A DNA stretch of 64,000 nucleotides from Umezawaea sp042738955 (GTDB lineage Bacteria; Actinomycetota; Actinomycetes; Mycobacteriales; Pseudonocardiaceae): contig NZ_JBHYHC010000011.1 in assembly GCF_042738955.1 (NCBI RefSeq), forward strand, positions 57,903 through 121,902. The letters are read 5' to 3'. Shown piece after piece: positions 53,152 through 61,533 of this stretch (positions are counted from its first letter, which is position 1; each line of letters opens with the position of its first letter). Under the pieces are notes generated by a model, which had not been told where the DNA came from, did not search any database, and saw only the letters and a list, made by a program, of their open reading frames with translations. A program made the position numbers and the translations under genes.

Positions 53152-53825
53152 ACCATCACCCCCGTGTCGAGCTGGAGCGCGCCGTCGAGCATCTCGATCC
53201 GGCGCGGCGCGTGGGCGGCGATCTCCCGGTCGTGCGTGATGATCACGACCGTGGTGCCGTCCGCGTTCAGCTCGCCCAGCAGGTCGAGGACGCCGACGCC
53301 GTTGCGGCTGTCCAGGTTCCCGGTCGGCTCGTCGGCGAGCAGGATCGACGGCCGGTTGACCACGGCCCGCGCGATGGCGACCCGCTGCCGTTCCCCGCCG
53401 GACATCTCGCTCGGCAGGTGCCACGCCCGGTGCGACAGGCCGACCCGGTCGAGCGCCTCCAGCGCCATCGGCCGCCGCTTGCGGTGCGGCACCCCGGCGT
53501 AGAGCAGGCCGGAGGCGACGTTGTCCACGGCGGGCAGGCCTTCGGTGAGGAAGAACTGCTGGAACACGAACCCGATCCACCGCGACCGCATCGCCGACAG
53601 CTTGCGGTCGGCCATCATCGCGGCGTCGTGGCCGCGCACCAGGACGTGCCCGGTGGTCGGCCGGTCCAGCGTGCCCATCAGCTGGAGCAGCGTGGACTTG
53701 CCCGACCCGGACGGCCCGACGATGGCCAGCATCTCGCCGTCGAGCACGCGCAGCGACACCTCGCGCAGCGCTTGGACACCACCGGGGTACGTGCGACTGG
53801 CGCGGAGCACGTCCAGGACGGGCAT
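53148..53825 (-). CDS. MacB-type ABC ATPase
   Basis: A 225-residue ATPase with Walker A GPSGSGKS, MSGGERQRVAIARAV, Walker B ILLADEPTGNLDS and ITHDREIAAHA. ATG 53825 overlaps the TGA of the adaptor gene by one base (TGATG). Partner of the downstream permease. Confidence 0.94.
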   Translation of the reverse strand: MPVLDVLRASRTYPGGVQALREVSLRVLDGEMLAIVGPSGSGKSTLLQLMGTLDRPTTGHVLVRGHDAAMMADRKLSAMRSRWIGFVFQQFFLTEGLPAVDNVASGLLYAGVPHRKRRPMALEALDRVGLSHRAWHLPSEMSGGERQRVAIARAVVNRPSILLADEPTGNLDSRNGVGVLDLLGELNADGTTVVIITHDREIAAHAPRRIEMLDGALQLDTGVMV

Positions 53826-54910
53826 CACGACGTGGTCACCACCTTCAGGCCCTCGGTGAGGCCGGGTCCGCTGACCTCGACCTCGCCCTTGGCGAACAGC
53901 CCCGTGGTGACGGGGACGAGCTGGTGGTCGCTCGCGGACTCGACGGCGTAGCCGCCCTCCGCCAGCGCCAGCAGCGCGCCCACCGGCACGACGAGCACGT
54001 TCTCCTTCTTGGCCGTGGTGAACAGGACGCTCACCGACACCGCGTCGAGCCCGCCCGCGGCGGCCGCGTCGTCGAGGGTGATCGTGACGGTGGACTTGGC
54101 CTGGCCGCCGGGGTTCTGCTCGTCGGCGACCGGCTTGCCGATGGACGCGATCGTGCCGGTCGTCCTGCCCCCGCCGGTGATCTCCAGGTCGACCTTCGCG
54201 CCGACCTTGGCGGCCTTCAGCTTCGACGTCTCCAGCTGCGCGGTCACCAGGCGCTCGGTGCCGGTGACCTTCATCAGGTCGCCCGCGCCCGGCGCGCCGA
54301 GCTGGGCGCTGACCGAGGAGACCCGGATCGGGCCGGGCTGCACGACGACGTCGCCCATGCCCAAGACGCCGTTCTGCTCGACGCCGAGCGCCTTCTGCCA
54401 CTTCTTGATCGCCGCGGCCGTCCAGACGGTGAACTTCTCGTCCGGCTCGCCGAAGTCGTCGAAGCCCAGCTCCTTCAGGTTCTCCTCGACGATCTTCACG
54501 TCCGGCCCGTTGCTCATGTCGGCCTGGAGGTCCCGGTAGAGCGGCAGGTGGCCGTAGAACAGCGGCACCTGCTTCGCGTCCACGGAGTACACGTTCTGGC
54601 CGCGCGAGATCACCGACCCCGCGTCGGACAGCCCCGTCACGGTGCCGGGCTTGCGGCCGCCCAACGGCCGTTCGACGCCGTAGGCCAGCGCGCCGGTCAC
54701 GGTCTGCTGGTCGGCCAGCGAGCCCTTGCGGACCTCGGCGGTGTCCGGCGCCTCGGCCTTCGGCGGGGCCGCGTTCGACGCGTTCGCCGCGACCCTCGTC
54801 AGCACGACCACCGATCCGGTGCCCAGGACGGCCACTGCGACCAGCGCCACGACCAGCCAGCGACCCCGTCTGCGCCTCCGCGGTGCGGTCGGCCCGGACT
54901 GGTCAGCCAT
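53825..54910 (-). CDS. Efflux adaptor with peptidoglycan-binding domain (HlyD/MacA-like)
   Basis: A 361-residue protein with a basic N-terminus, one membrane helix (WLVVALVAVAVLGTGSVVVL, about residues 18-38), then a peptidoglycan-binding-1 domain (PDVKIVEENLKELGFDDFGEPDEKFTVWTAAAIKKWQKALGV, about 138-180) inserted in a HlyD-like beta-barrel scaffold (QLETSKLKAAKVGAKVDLEI…, VPVGALLALAEGGYAVE). In Gram-positive bacteria such adaptors tether MacB-like permeases to the wall. ATG 54910 (MADQSG) is used; an upstream start overlaps the lipoprotein gene more. Confidence 0.88.
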   Translation of the reverse strand: MADQSGPTAPRRRRRGRWLVVALVAVAVLGTGSVVVLTRVAANASNAAPPKAEAPDTAEVRKGSLADQQTVTGALAYGVERPLGGRKPGTVTGLSDAGSVISRGQNVYSVDAKQVPLFYGHLPLYRDLQADMSNGPDVKIVEENLKELGFDDFGEPDEKFTVWTAAAIKKWQKALGVEQNGVLGMGDVVVQPGPIRVSSVSAQLGAPGAGDLMKVTGTERLVTAQLETSKLKAAKVGAKVDLEITGGGRTTGTIASIGKPVADEQNPGGQAKSTVTITLDDAAAAGGLDAVSVSVLFTTAKKENVLVVPVGALLALAEGGYAVESASDHQLVPVTTGLFAKGEVEVSGPGLTEGLKVVTTS

Positions 54911-55457
54911 GGGCCGGGGCCACCGCGACCATGCCGCCGTCACCCATGCCGCACGCCTTGGCGGCCTCCTCGAACTTCTTGGTGTCGTCGCCGCCGAGGC
55001 TGACGGTCCCCGAGCCGGTGGTCCCGGAGCCGGTGAAGTCCGGGTCCGGCATGTCGATGCCGTGCTCGCGCAGGCACTTGGCCTGCTCGCGCATCTTGTC
55101 CTTCTCCTCCTGGCTCGGCTCCTTGTACTCGCCGCCGTTCGGGAGGAACTTCTTGCAGGCGTCGTTCGCCTTGTTCATCTTGTCCAGGTCCGCGCCCTCC
55201 CCCATCGGGATGGCCCGCATCGCGCCGCCCTGCGGGTCCGGCATGTCGATGCCGTTGTCCCGCATGCACTTGGCGAACTCGCGGAGCTTGTCCTCGTCCG
55301 CCGGGTCGAGGTTCGCGCCCTTCGGCTGGTTGCCGCTCGACGACGGCGACGGCGAGTTCACCGACGCCACCTTGCTGCCGCCGTCACCGCTCCCGCAGCC
55401 GGTGACCAGCGCGAACAGCACGGGCACGAGCAGGCCTGCGGCCAACTTCACCTTCAT
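54903..55457 (-). CDS. Lipoprotein with duplicated Cys/GIDMPDP motif
   Basis: A 184-residue secreted lipoprotein: signal peptide MKVKLAAGLLVPVLFALVTG with lipobox LVTGC (Cys21). The mature part holds two copies of a motif, FAKCMRDNGIDMPDP and QAKCLREHGIDMPDP, each followed by a further Cys (DACKKF, KACGM). It is first in the MacAB-like operon and divergent from the OmpR-type system. It may be a substrate-binding or sensing component; function unknown. Confidence 0.88.
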   Translation of the reverse strand: MKVKLAAGLLVPVLFALVTGCGSGDGGSKVASVNSPSPSSSGNQPKGANLDPADEDKLREFAKCMRDNGIDMPDPQGGAMRAIPMGEGADLDKMNKANDACKKFLPNGGEYKEPSQEEKDKMREQAKCLREHGIDMPDPDFTGSGTTGSGTVSLGGDDTKKFEEAAKACGMGDGGMVAVAPAHG

Positions 55458-55549
55458 GCGTTCCTCCTCTGAGTGTGGTCGGCGGGGCCGCTCCCCGATC
55501 TCGGCCCCGCCGCGGTCCCAGTTCTACGGAGCGGCGGATTCCGGGGCGT

Positions 55550-55587
55550 TAAGCGAAGTGCCTTATCCAGCGCTTATGCCCACTTCG
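55550..55587 (+). promoter_or_regulatory. Direct-repeat site before the OmpR-type regulator
   Basis: CTTAT occurs at 55562-55566 and 55573-55577, an 11-bp period typical of OmpR/PhoB-class binding sites. Overlapping it, TAAGCG (55550-55555) pairs with CGCTTA (55571-55576), and CGAAGTG (55554-55560) pairs with CACTTCG (55581-55587). It lies between the lipoprotein start and the regulator ATG 55602, so it could control both directions. Confidence 0.5.
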
Positions 55588-55601
55588 GCGACACTGGGCC
55601 C

Positions 55602-56261
55602 ATGCGCGTGCTGGTGGTCGAGGACGAACGTCTGCTCGCGGACTCCATCGCCGAGGGGTTGCGCAGGCTCTCCATGGCGGTCGACGTCTGCTACGACGGC
55701 GGAGCGGCGCTGGAGCGCGTCGGCGTGCACGACTACGACGTGGTCGTGCTGGACCGCGACCTGCCTGTCGTGCACGGCGACGAGGTGTGCGAGGCGGTGC
55801 TCGCGGCGGGCGGCGAGGCGCGGGTGCTGATGCTGACGGCGGCCGCCGAGGTGGAGGACCGGGTCGCGGGGCTCGGCGTCGGCGCCGACGACTACCTGAC
55901 CAAGCCGTTCGCGTTCGCCGAGCTGGTCGCACGGGTGCAGGCGCTCGCCCGGCGGGCCCGGCCCGCGCTGCCGCCGGTGCTGGAACGCGCGGGCGTCGTG
56001 CTCGACCTGCCCCGCCACCAGGTGTCGCGCGACGGCCGGTTCGTGGCGCTGTCGCCGAAGGAGTTCGCCGTCCTGGAGGTGCTGATGCGCGCCGAGGGGA
56101 CCGTGGTGAGCCCGGAGGCGCTGCTGGAGAAGGCGTGGGACGAGCACGCCGACCCGTTCACCAACGCGGTCCGGGTGGCGATGATGACGCTGCGCCGCAA
56201 GCTCGGCGCGCCCCAGGTGATCGAGACCGTGCCCGGCGCGGGCTACCGGTTCACCTCGTGA
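55602..56261 (+). CDS. OmpR-family response regulator
   Basis: A 219-residue regulator: receiver with Asp51 (VVVLDRDLPVVHGDEV) and LTAAAEVEDRVAGL…DDYLTKPFAFAEL, and winged-helix DNA-binding domain (FVALSPKEFAVLEVLMRAEGTVVSPEALLEKAW…NAVRVAMMTLRRKLG…VPGAGYRF). It is divergent from the efflux operon it probably controls. A longer upstream frame lacks support. Confidence 0.94.
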   Translation: MRVLVVEDERLLADSIAEGLRRLSMAVDVCYDGGAALERVGVHDYDVVVLDRDLPVVHGDEVCEAVLAAGGEARVLMLTAAAEVEDRVAGLGVGADDYLTKPFAFAELVARVQALARRARPALPPVLERAGVVLDLPRHQVSRDGRFVALSPKEFAVLEVLMRAEGTVVSPEALLEKAWDEHADPFTNAVRVAMMTLRRKLGAPQVIETVPGAGYRFTS

Positions 56262-57445
56262 AGGAGCTGCGGCTGTCCATCCGCACCCGGCTCACGGCCT
56301 GGTACGGCGGGCTGTTCGCGCTCGCGGGCACGGCGCTGCTGGTCACCAACTACCTGCTGGTCGCCGCCGCCCTGCCCGCCGCGGACAGCTTCGTCGCCGT
56401 GCGGGCGGCGGAGCTGGTGCCCGCCTACGGGACCGAGCCCGCCCAGACCCTGCCGGACGGCGTGGCCGGGACGACGGCCGCGATCACCACGGTCGAGGAC
56501 TACCGGGCGTCGGCGTTGAGCACGCTGCTGGTCCAGTCGGCCGTGGCGCTGGTCATCACGGTCGTGCTCGCGGTGTGGCTGGGGTGGCTGATGGCGAGCC
56601 GGGTGCTCCGGCCGCTGCACTCGATCACCAACACGGCCCACCAGCTCGGCGCGGACAACCTGACCAGGCGGATCAACCACGAGGGCCCGGACGACGAGCT
56701 CAAGGACCTCGCCGAGACGTTCGACGGGATGCTCGACCGGCTGGCGGGGGCGTTCGACAGCCAGAAGCGGTTCGTCGCGAACGCCTCGCACGAGCTGCGG
56801 ACGCCGCTCGCCGTGCAGCGGACGTTGATCGAGGTGGCCATGGGCGCGCCGGACGTGAGCCCCGAGCTGACCCGGCTCGGCAACCACCTGCTGGACACGA
56901 ACCTGCGCAGCGAGAGGCTCATCGACGGGCTGCTGCTGCTCGCCCGCAGCGACCGCGGGCTCAGCAGCCGCGAGCCCGTCCGGCTGCACGAGGTGGTCGC
57001 GGACGTCGTCGAGTCGTGTTCCGAGCCGGCCAGTTCGCGCCACGTCGACGTGCGCGTGTCGTCGGCGCGGCGGGTCGTCGTCGGCGATCCCGTGCTGCTC
57101 TCGCACCTGGTGTCGAACCTGGTCCGCAACGCGATCCTCTACAACAGGCCCGGCGGCACGGTGGACGTCGAGATCGGCTCCGAACCGGCGTTGCGGGTGG
57201 TCAACACGGGTGAGCCGATCCCGGCCGAGGTGGTGCCCGGCCTGTTCGAACCCTTTCGGCGGTTGCGCACGGAGCGGTTGGCGAGCGAGGGCACCGGACT
57301 GGGCCTCTCGCTCGTCCGGTCCATCGCCGCGGCCCACGACGGGTCCGTCACGGCCCGCCCCAACGCGGGCGGCGGCCTGCTCCTGGAGGTGAACCTTCCG
57401 GTAACGGACGTGCGCGTACCACCGATGTACGGCAAGATCGGGTGA
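56258..57445 (+). CDS. Sensor histidine kinase (HisKA, HAMP)
   Basis: A 395-residue kinase with two membrane helices (about 18-40 and 88-108) enclosing a small extracytoplasmic loop, a HAMP linker, the H-box FVANASHELRTPL (His178), and HATPase motifs (LVRNAILYNRPG, GTGLGLSLVRSIAAAHDG). It should sense a signal at the outer face and phosphorylate the coupled regulator. GTG start in a GTGA overlap. Confidence 0.92.
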   Translation: MKELRLSIRTRLTAWYGGLFALAGTALLVTNYLLVAAALPAADSFVAVRAAELVPAYGTEPAQTLPDGVAGTTAAITTVEDYRASALSTLLVQSAVALVITVVLAVWLGWLMASRVLRPLHSITNTAHQLGADNLTRRINHEGPDDELKDLAETFDGMLDRLAGAFDSQKRFVANASHELRTPLAVQRTLIEVAMGAPDVSPELTRLGNHLLDTNLRSERLIDGLLLLARSDRGLSSREPVRLHEVVADVVESCSEPASSRHVDVRVSSARRVVVGDPVLLSHLVSNLVRNAILYNRPGGTVDVEIGSEPALRVVNTGEPIPAEVVPGLFEPFRRLRTERLASEGTGLGLSLVRSIAAAHDGSVTARPNAGGGLLLEVNLPVTDVRVPPMYGKIG

Positions 57446-57540
57446 AGTAGACCCGTGGCACGGCGAGTCTCCCTCGTCAAGGAGGCACGCCGGTTTAACG
57501 TCTTTGCTTGGCGAGGTGGAGCTGAATAGGGGAGGCCAGG

Positions 57541-58416
57541 ATGCGAGCGCTGCGAGTAATCGGGCTCGACGAGGACGGCAAGTCCGTCATCTGCGAGGAC
57601 CCGTCCGGCGGCGAGCGCTTTCTGCTTCCTGCCGATGAGCGCCTCCGTGCCGCGGCACGCGGCGACCTGACCCGGCTCGGCCAGATCCAGATCGAGGTCG
57701 AGAGCCAGATGCGTCCTCGGGAGATCCAGGCCCGGATCCGCGCAGGCGAGTCGGTCGACCAGGTGGCCGCCGCGTCCGGGCTGCCCGCGCACCGCGTCGA
57801 GCGGTACGCGTACCCGGTGCTGCTGGAGCGCTCGCGCACGGCCGACCTGGCCCAGCGCGCCCACCCCGTCCGCGAGGACGGGCCGGACGTGCAGACGCTC
57901 GGCGAGGTCGTGGCGCACTCCTTCGGGCTGCGCGGCCAGGACTACACCGACGTCGGGTGGGACTCGTGGCGGGGTGAGGACGGCAAGTGGGTGGTGCAGA
58001 TGCACTGGACCGCGGGCCGCTCCGACAACATCGCGCACTGGGCCTTCCACCCCGGCGCGCACGGCGGGACCGTGACCGCGCTGGACGAGGCGGCCGTGGA
58101 CCTGATGGACCCGAACCCGAACCGGACCCTGCGGACCGTGCGTCCCGTGACGCAACTGGCCCGGCAGGCGCTGGAGGCCCAGACGCCCGTCCAGGCCGAG
58201 GTGGAGCCGGAGATCCTGGCCAAGGAGGAGCCCGCTCCTCCCGCGCCGGTGGTGCCCGAGCAGCCGGTGTCCGAGCCGGAGCCGGTCGTGGTCGACGCTC
58301 CTCCCGCCGTGGAGGCTCCCGTGCGCAAGGAGCCGCCGAAGCGGGGGAAGAAGACGCACCCGATCGTGCCGTCCTGGGAGGACGTCCTGCTGGGCGTCCG
58401 GTCGCACCGGGGCTAG
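57541..58416 (+). CDS. sepH: Septation protein SepH
   Basis: A 291-residue protein of the DUF3071/SepH family: N-terminal MRALRVIGLDEDGKSVICEDPSGGERFLLPADERL, a helix-turn-helix-like segment (RPREIQARIRAGESVDQVAAASGLPAHRVERYAYPVLLER) and a Pro/Glu-rich linker with a conserved basic tail. SepH binds FtsZ and stimulates septum assembly in actinomycetes. Complete, single-gene unit with a strong terminator. Confidence 0.93.
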   Translation: MRALRVIGLDEDGKSVICEDPSGGERFLLPADERLRAAARGDLTRLGQIQIEVESQMRPREIQARIRAGESVDQVAAASGLPAHRVERYAYPVLLERSRTADLAQRAHPVREDGPDVQTLGEVVAHSFGLRGQDYTDVGWDSWRGEDGKWVVQMHWTAGRSDNIAHWAFHPGAHGGTVTALDEAAVDLMDPNPNRTLRTVRPVTQLARQALEAQTPVQAEVEPEILAKEEPAPPAPVVPEQPVSEPEPVVVDAPPAVEAPVRKEPPKRGKKTHPIVPSWEDVLLGVRSHRG

Positions 58417-58425
58417 GAGCTTTCA

Positions 58426-58465
58426 CCGAACGGCCCGCTACGGGATCCCGTAGCGGGCCGTTCGG
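58426..58465 (+). terminator. 40-bp perfect palindrome terminator after sepH
   Basis: The 40 bases 58426-58465 are a perfect palindrome (20-bp arms centred on GGGA/TCCC), 10 bases after the stop, followed by CGTTTCC. A very stable terminator, possibly bidirectional. Confidence 0.88.
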
Positions 58466-58522
58466 CGTTTCCGGTGGTCAGCAGCCATCCCACGTTTACC
58501 GGACCACCCGTTCGGGAAGTCC

Positions 58523-58906
58523 ATGATCATGAACTGGCGGCGGATCGGTCTGGCGGCGGGGATCGGGGCAGTGCTCGGCGCCTTGTGGTGGGGCGTCAGG
58601 GAGCTGATCGCCTCGGGCGCCGTGTGCTCCACCGACGACTTCGACTGCCTCGGCGTGGGCGTGATCTCCATGCCGGTCGCCGTGGTCGTGGGCGGCGTCC
58701 TCGGCTGGCTCGCGCTGCGGGCGCTGCACGAGGAGCGCCCGGCGTGGGCCGCGGGCATCGGTGTCGTCCTGGCCGCCGTGTTCATGATCTTGACCGTGTG
58801 GATCGCCGTCCCGGCGGGCGCGATCGTGACCGGAGCACTGGGTTTCGCGCTCGGCGCGGCAGTGACAGGGACCCGACGAGTGAGTGAGACTGCTGCCCGT
58901 GACTGA
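58523..58906 (+). CDS. Small integral membrane protein
   Basis: A 127-residue protein with three or four hydrophobic helices and little else; a Cys pair (VCSTDDFDC) sits in the first loop. No family recognised. ATG 58523 with a second ATG six bases later. It overlaps the next membrane-protein gene by eight bases, so the two likely form a pair. Confidence 0.75.
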   Translation: MIMNWRRIGLAAGIGAVLGALWWGVRELIASGAVCSTDDFDCLGVGVISMPVAVVVGGVLGWLALRALHEERPAWAAGIGVVLAAVFMILTVWIAVPAGAIVTGALGFALGAAVTGTRRVSETAARD

Positions 58907-59327
58907 CACACCTCGTCCCACCGCGAGCGGTTTCGCCGTCAAGGTGCTCATCCGGGTCGTGGTGTCCGCCGCCGTGGGCGCCGCGCTGCTGCTCGCCTGG
59001 GTGGCCGCGTTCCAGTCCGAGAAGCTCAGGGCGCTGCTGGACAGCACGAACCTGGGCCAGTTCATCCTGCTCCTGGTCATCGGCCTGCCGGTCGCGCTGC
59101 TGGTCAGCGTGCTCCTCGCCGGACCGGTGCTGTGGGTGCTCAAGGTCCGGCCGGTGTGGCCGATCGTGCTGCTCGGACCGGTGATCATGGGCGTGGTCCA
59201 GTACTTCGGCGTGCCGGACGACCTCGCGTGGATGGGCGGCAAGTGGACCGTGCAGGCGATCCTGGCCGCGGCGAGCTACGGGCTGGCCGCGCTGCTGTCC
59301 TCGCCCGCGCTCCTGCGCAAGAAGTAG
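58899..59327 (+). CDS. Small integral membrane protein
   Basis: A 142-residue protein with four predicted membrane helices. GTG 58899 is preferred (a GTG at 58884 is also in frame). Unknown function; adjacent and co-directional with the previous membrane protein. Ends five bases before the stop of a convergent small gene. Confidence 0.72.
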   Translation: MTDTPRPTASGFAVKVLIRVVVSAAVGAALLLAWVAAFQSEKLRALLDSTNLGQFILLLVIGLPVALLVSVLLAGPVLWVLKVRPVWPIVLLGPVIMGVVQYFGVPDDLAWMGGKWTVQAILAAASYGLAALLSSPALLRKK

Positions 59328-59331
59328 CCGC

Positions 59332-59562
59332 CTAGAGCGGGACCTGGTCCAGCAGGTCCAGCGCCCACCCCTCGGTCTCGCACCAGTCCTCCGCCTCCAC
59401 CCGGCTGATCGACCGGGCGCCCGCCGCCGTGCGGCCGACCCGGTCCCAGCCGTCCGGGGCCAGCACGTGCAGCGCGCCCGCGCGCAGGGCGAGCAACCGG
59501 CCGTGCGGAAAAGCCATCGAAGCTTCTGTTCTGAGGTAGCGGACCTCGTCGACGCTCGTCAT
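59332..59562 (-). CDS. Small conserved-looking hypothetical protein
   Basis: A 76-residue, soluble, mixed protein (MTSVDEVRYLRTEASMAF…). GGAGG lies 10 bases upstream of the ATG. No family recognised. It lies in the gap before the ABC exporter pair and is transcribed away from it. Confidence 0.6.
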   Translation of the reverse strand: MTSVDEVRYLRTEASMAFPHGRLLALRAGALHVLAPDGWDRVGRTAAGARSISRVEAEDWCETEGWALDLLDQVPL

Positions 59563-59678
59563 GGGCTCTTGACCTCCAGTTGGGTCGAGCTTGCAGAGTC
59601 GGTTTCAGCGGAAAACCGGATGCCGAGTGTCGGTCCCCCTTCGTACTGTCAGGGGTGGATCGGAGGGGGACCAACCTC

Positions 59679-61448
59679 GTGAACGACCAAAGTACTTCCA
59701 CGGCCGCCACCTTGCGCAGGCTGTGGCCGTACATCAGTCCGGTGCGGAAACCGCTGCTGCTCAGCATGGGCGCCACGCTCGTGGCCATGCTGTGCGGACT
59801 CGGCATTCCGCTGATCACCCAGCGGATCGTGGACGGGCCGATCGCCCACCGCGACCTGACCTCGTTGCCCTGGCTCGTGGCGCTCGTCCTGGTGCTCGGC
59901 TGCACCGAGGCGGCGCTCTTCTACGCGCGGCGGCGGCTGATCGCCCGACCCGCGGCGAGCGTCGAGGCCCACATGCGGGCCGACATCTACCGGAAGCTGC
60001 AACGGCTGCCGGTGTCCTTCCACGACCGGTACCAGTCCGGTCAGCTGCTGTCGCGGGCGTCCACCGACGTGGCGACCGTGCGGCGGTGGATCGCCTTCGC
60101 GGTGATCTTCCTGGTGGTGAACTCCACGATCATCGTGGTCGGGCTCGGCGTGCTGTTCTGGCTGTCGCCGCTGCTCGGGGTGGTGGCGCTGTGCTGCACG
60201 CTGCCGCTCGTCCTGATGTCGTACCTGTTCGAGTCGAAGTTCAAGGTCGTGGCCCGGCGGGCGCAGGACCAGGCGGGCGACCTGACCACGACCGTCGAGG
60301 AGTCGGTGCTCGGCATCCGGGTGCTCAAGGCGTTCGGGCGGGGACCGGACCTGAGCAAGAGGTTCGCCGTCCGCGCCCGCGAGCTGCGGGACACCGAGCT
60401 GGCGAAGGTGAAGATCTTCGCGCTGCTGTGGGCCGTGCTGATCGTGCTGCCCGAACTGGGCATCGCGGCGCAGCTCGCCGTGGGCACGATCGGCATCACC
60501 AACGGCACGACCACGATCGGCACGCTGGTCGCGGCGGTCGCCGTGAGCGCGTACCTGCGGTGGCCGGTCGACTCGATCGGCTGGCTGCTGGCCGAGACCA
60601 ACCAGACGTCGTCGGCGACCGAGCGCATCTACGAGGTGCTCGACGCGCCGATCACGATCACCAGCCCGACCACGCCCCGCGCGCTGGCCGAGCCGGTGCG
60701 CGGGCACGTGCGGTTCGAGGACGTGCGCTTCGCCTACCCCGGCGCGGACCGCGAGGTGCTCGCGGGCATCGACCTGGACCTCGTGCCCGGCGAGACCGTG
60801 GCGCTGGTCGGCGCGACCGGGTCGGGCAAGACGACCCTGACCGCGCTGGTGCCTCGGCTGTACGACGTGACGTCGGGGCGCGTGACGATCGACGGCGTCG
60901 ACGTGCGCGAACTGAGCCTGGACGACCTGCGCGGCACGATCGGCGCGGCCTTCGAGGAACCGGTGCTGTTCTCCGCGAGCGTGCGGGAGAACGTGGCGCT
61001 GGGCAGCGCGGACGTGGACGACGACAAGGTCCGCGAGGCGCTGCGCGTGGCCAAGGCCGAGGAGTTCGTCGAAGCCCTGCCGTGGGGCCTGGAGACCCGG
61101 ATCGGCGAGCAGGGCATGTCCCTGTCCGGCGGTCAGCGCCAGCGGTTGGCGCTGGCCCGCGCGGTCGTCGGGCACCCGGCGGTGCTGGTGCTGGACGACC
61201 CGCTGTCCGCGCTGGACGTGCACACCGAGGCCGAGGTGGAGGCCGCGCTCCGGCGCGTGCTGCACGGCGTGACGGCGCTGGTCGTGGCGCACCGGCCCAG
61301 CACGGTGCAGTTGGCGGACCGGGTGGCGATGCTGGTCGACGGCCGCATCGCCGCGATCGGCAGGCACCACGACCTGCTGGCGGACAACGCGGAGTACCGC
61401 AGGCTGCTGTCGACGATGGAGGAAGAGGAGGAGGTGGCGGCGCTGTGA
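59679..61448 (+). CDS. ABC exporter half-transporter, degenerate-site subunit
   Basis: A 589-residue MDR-type half transporter: six membrane helices (about 25-320), then an ATPase domain with Walker A GATGSGKT (378-385), FEEPVLFS Q-loop-like region lacking the usual Gln (Glu instead), LSGGQRQRLALARAV (482 onward) and Walker B VLVLDDPLSALD in which the catalytic Glu is Asp507. This is the noncanonical pattern of one subunit in heterodimeric exporters such as TM287/288 or BmrCD. It begins at GTG 59679 after GGAGGGGG. The partner follows immediately. Confidence 0.93.
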   Translation: MNDQSTSTAATLRRLWPYISPVRKPLLLSMGATLVAMLCGLGIPLITQRIVDGPIAHRDLTSLPWLVALVLVLGCTEAALFYARRRLIARPAASVEAHMRADIYRKLQRLPVSFHDRYQSGQLLSRASTDVATVRRWIAFAVIFLVVNSTIIVVGLGVLFWLSPLLGVVALCCTLPLVLMSYLFESKFKVVARRAQDQAGDLTTTVEESVLGIRVLKAFGRGPDLSKRFAVRARELRDTELAKVKIFALLWAVLIVLPELGIAAQLAVGTIGITNGTTTIGTLVAAVAVSAYLRWPVDSIGWLLAETNQTSSATERIYEVLDAPITITSPTTPRALAEPVRGHVRFEDVRFAYPGADREVLAGIDLDLVPGETVALVGATGSGKTTLTALVPRLYDVTSGRVTIDGVDVRELSLDDLRGTIGAAFEEPVLFSASVRENVALGSADVDDDKVREALRVAKAEEFVEALPWGLETRIGEQGMSLSGGQRQRLALARAVVGHPAVLVLDDPLSALDVHTEAEVEAALRRVLHGVTALVVAHRPSTVQLADRVAMLVDGRIAAIGRHHDLLADNAEYRRLLSTMEEEEEVAAL

Positions 61449-61533
61449 GCACCGAGACGACGACCCCGGTGGTCGAGGAGGAGGTGGCGGCGCTGTGAGC
61501 ACCGAGACGACGACCCCGGTGGTCGAGGAGGAG
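61425..61533 (+). repeat. 50-bp tandem duplication at the exporter gene junction
   Basis: A 50-bp unit is repeated perfectly in tandem: the sequence at 61425-61483 recurs at 61475-61533. It carries the end of the first exporter gene with its TGA, the overlapping GTG of the second gene and about 12 further codons. Because 50 is not a multiple of three, the first copy creates a separate short frame between the two genes. Confidence 0.95.
61445..61498 (+). CDS. 17-codon frame created by the tandem duplication
   Basis: GTG 61445 (overlapping the first exporter stop) opens a frame encoding MSTETTTPVVEEEVAAL, ending at TGA 61496-61498, which itself overlaps the GTG of the second exporter gene. It is a duplicate of that gene's first codons fused to the tail of the first gene. 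It may have no function of its own but could keep translation coupled across the junction. Confidence 0.5.
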   Translation: MSTETTTPVVEEEVAAL

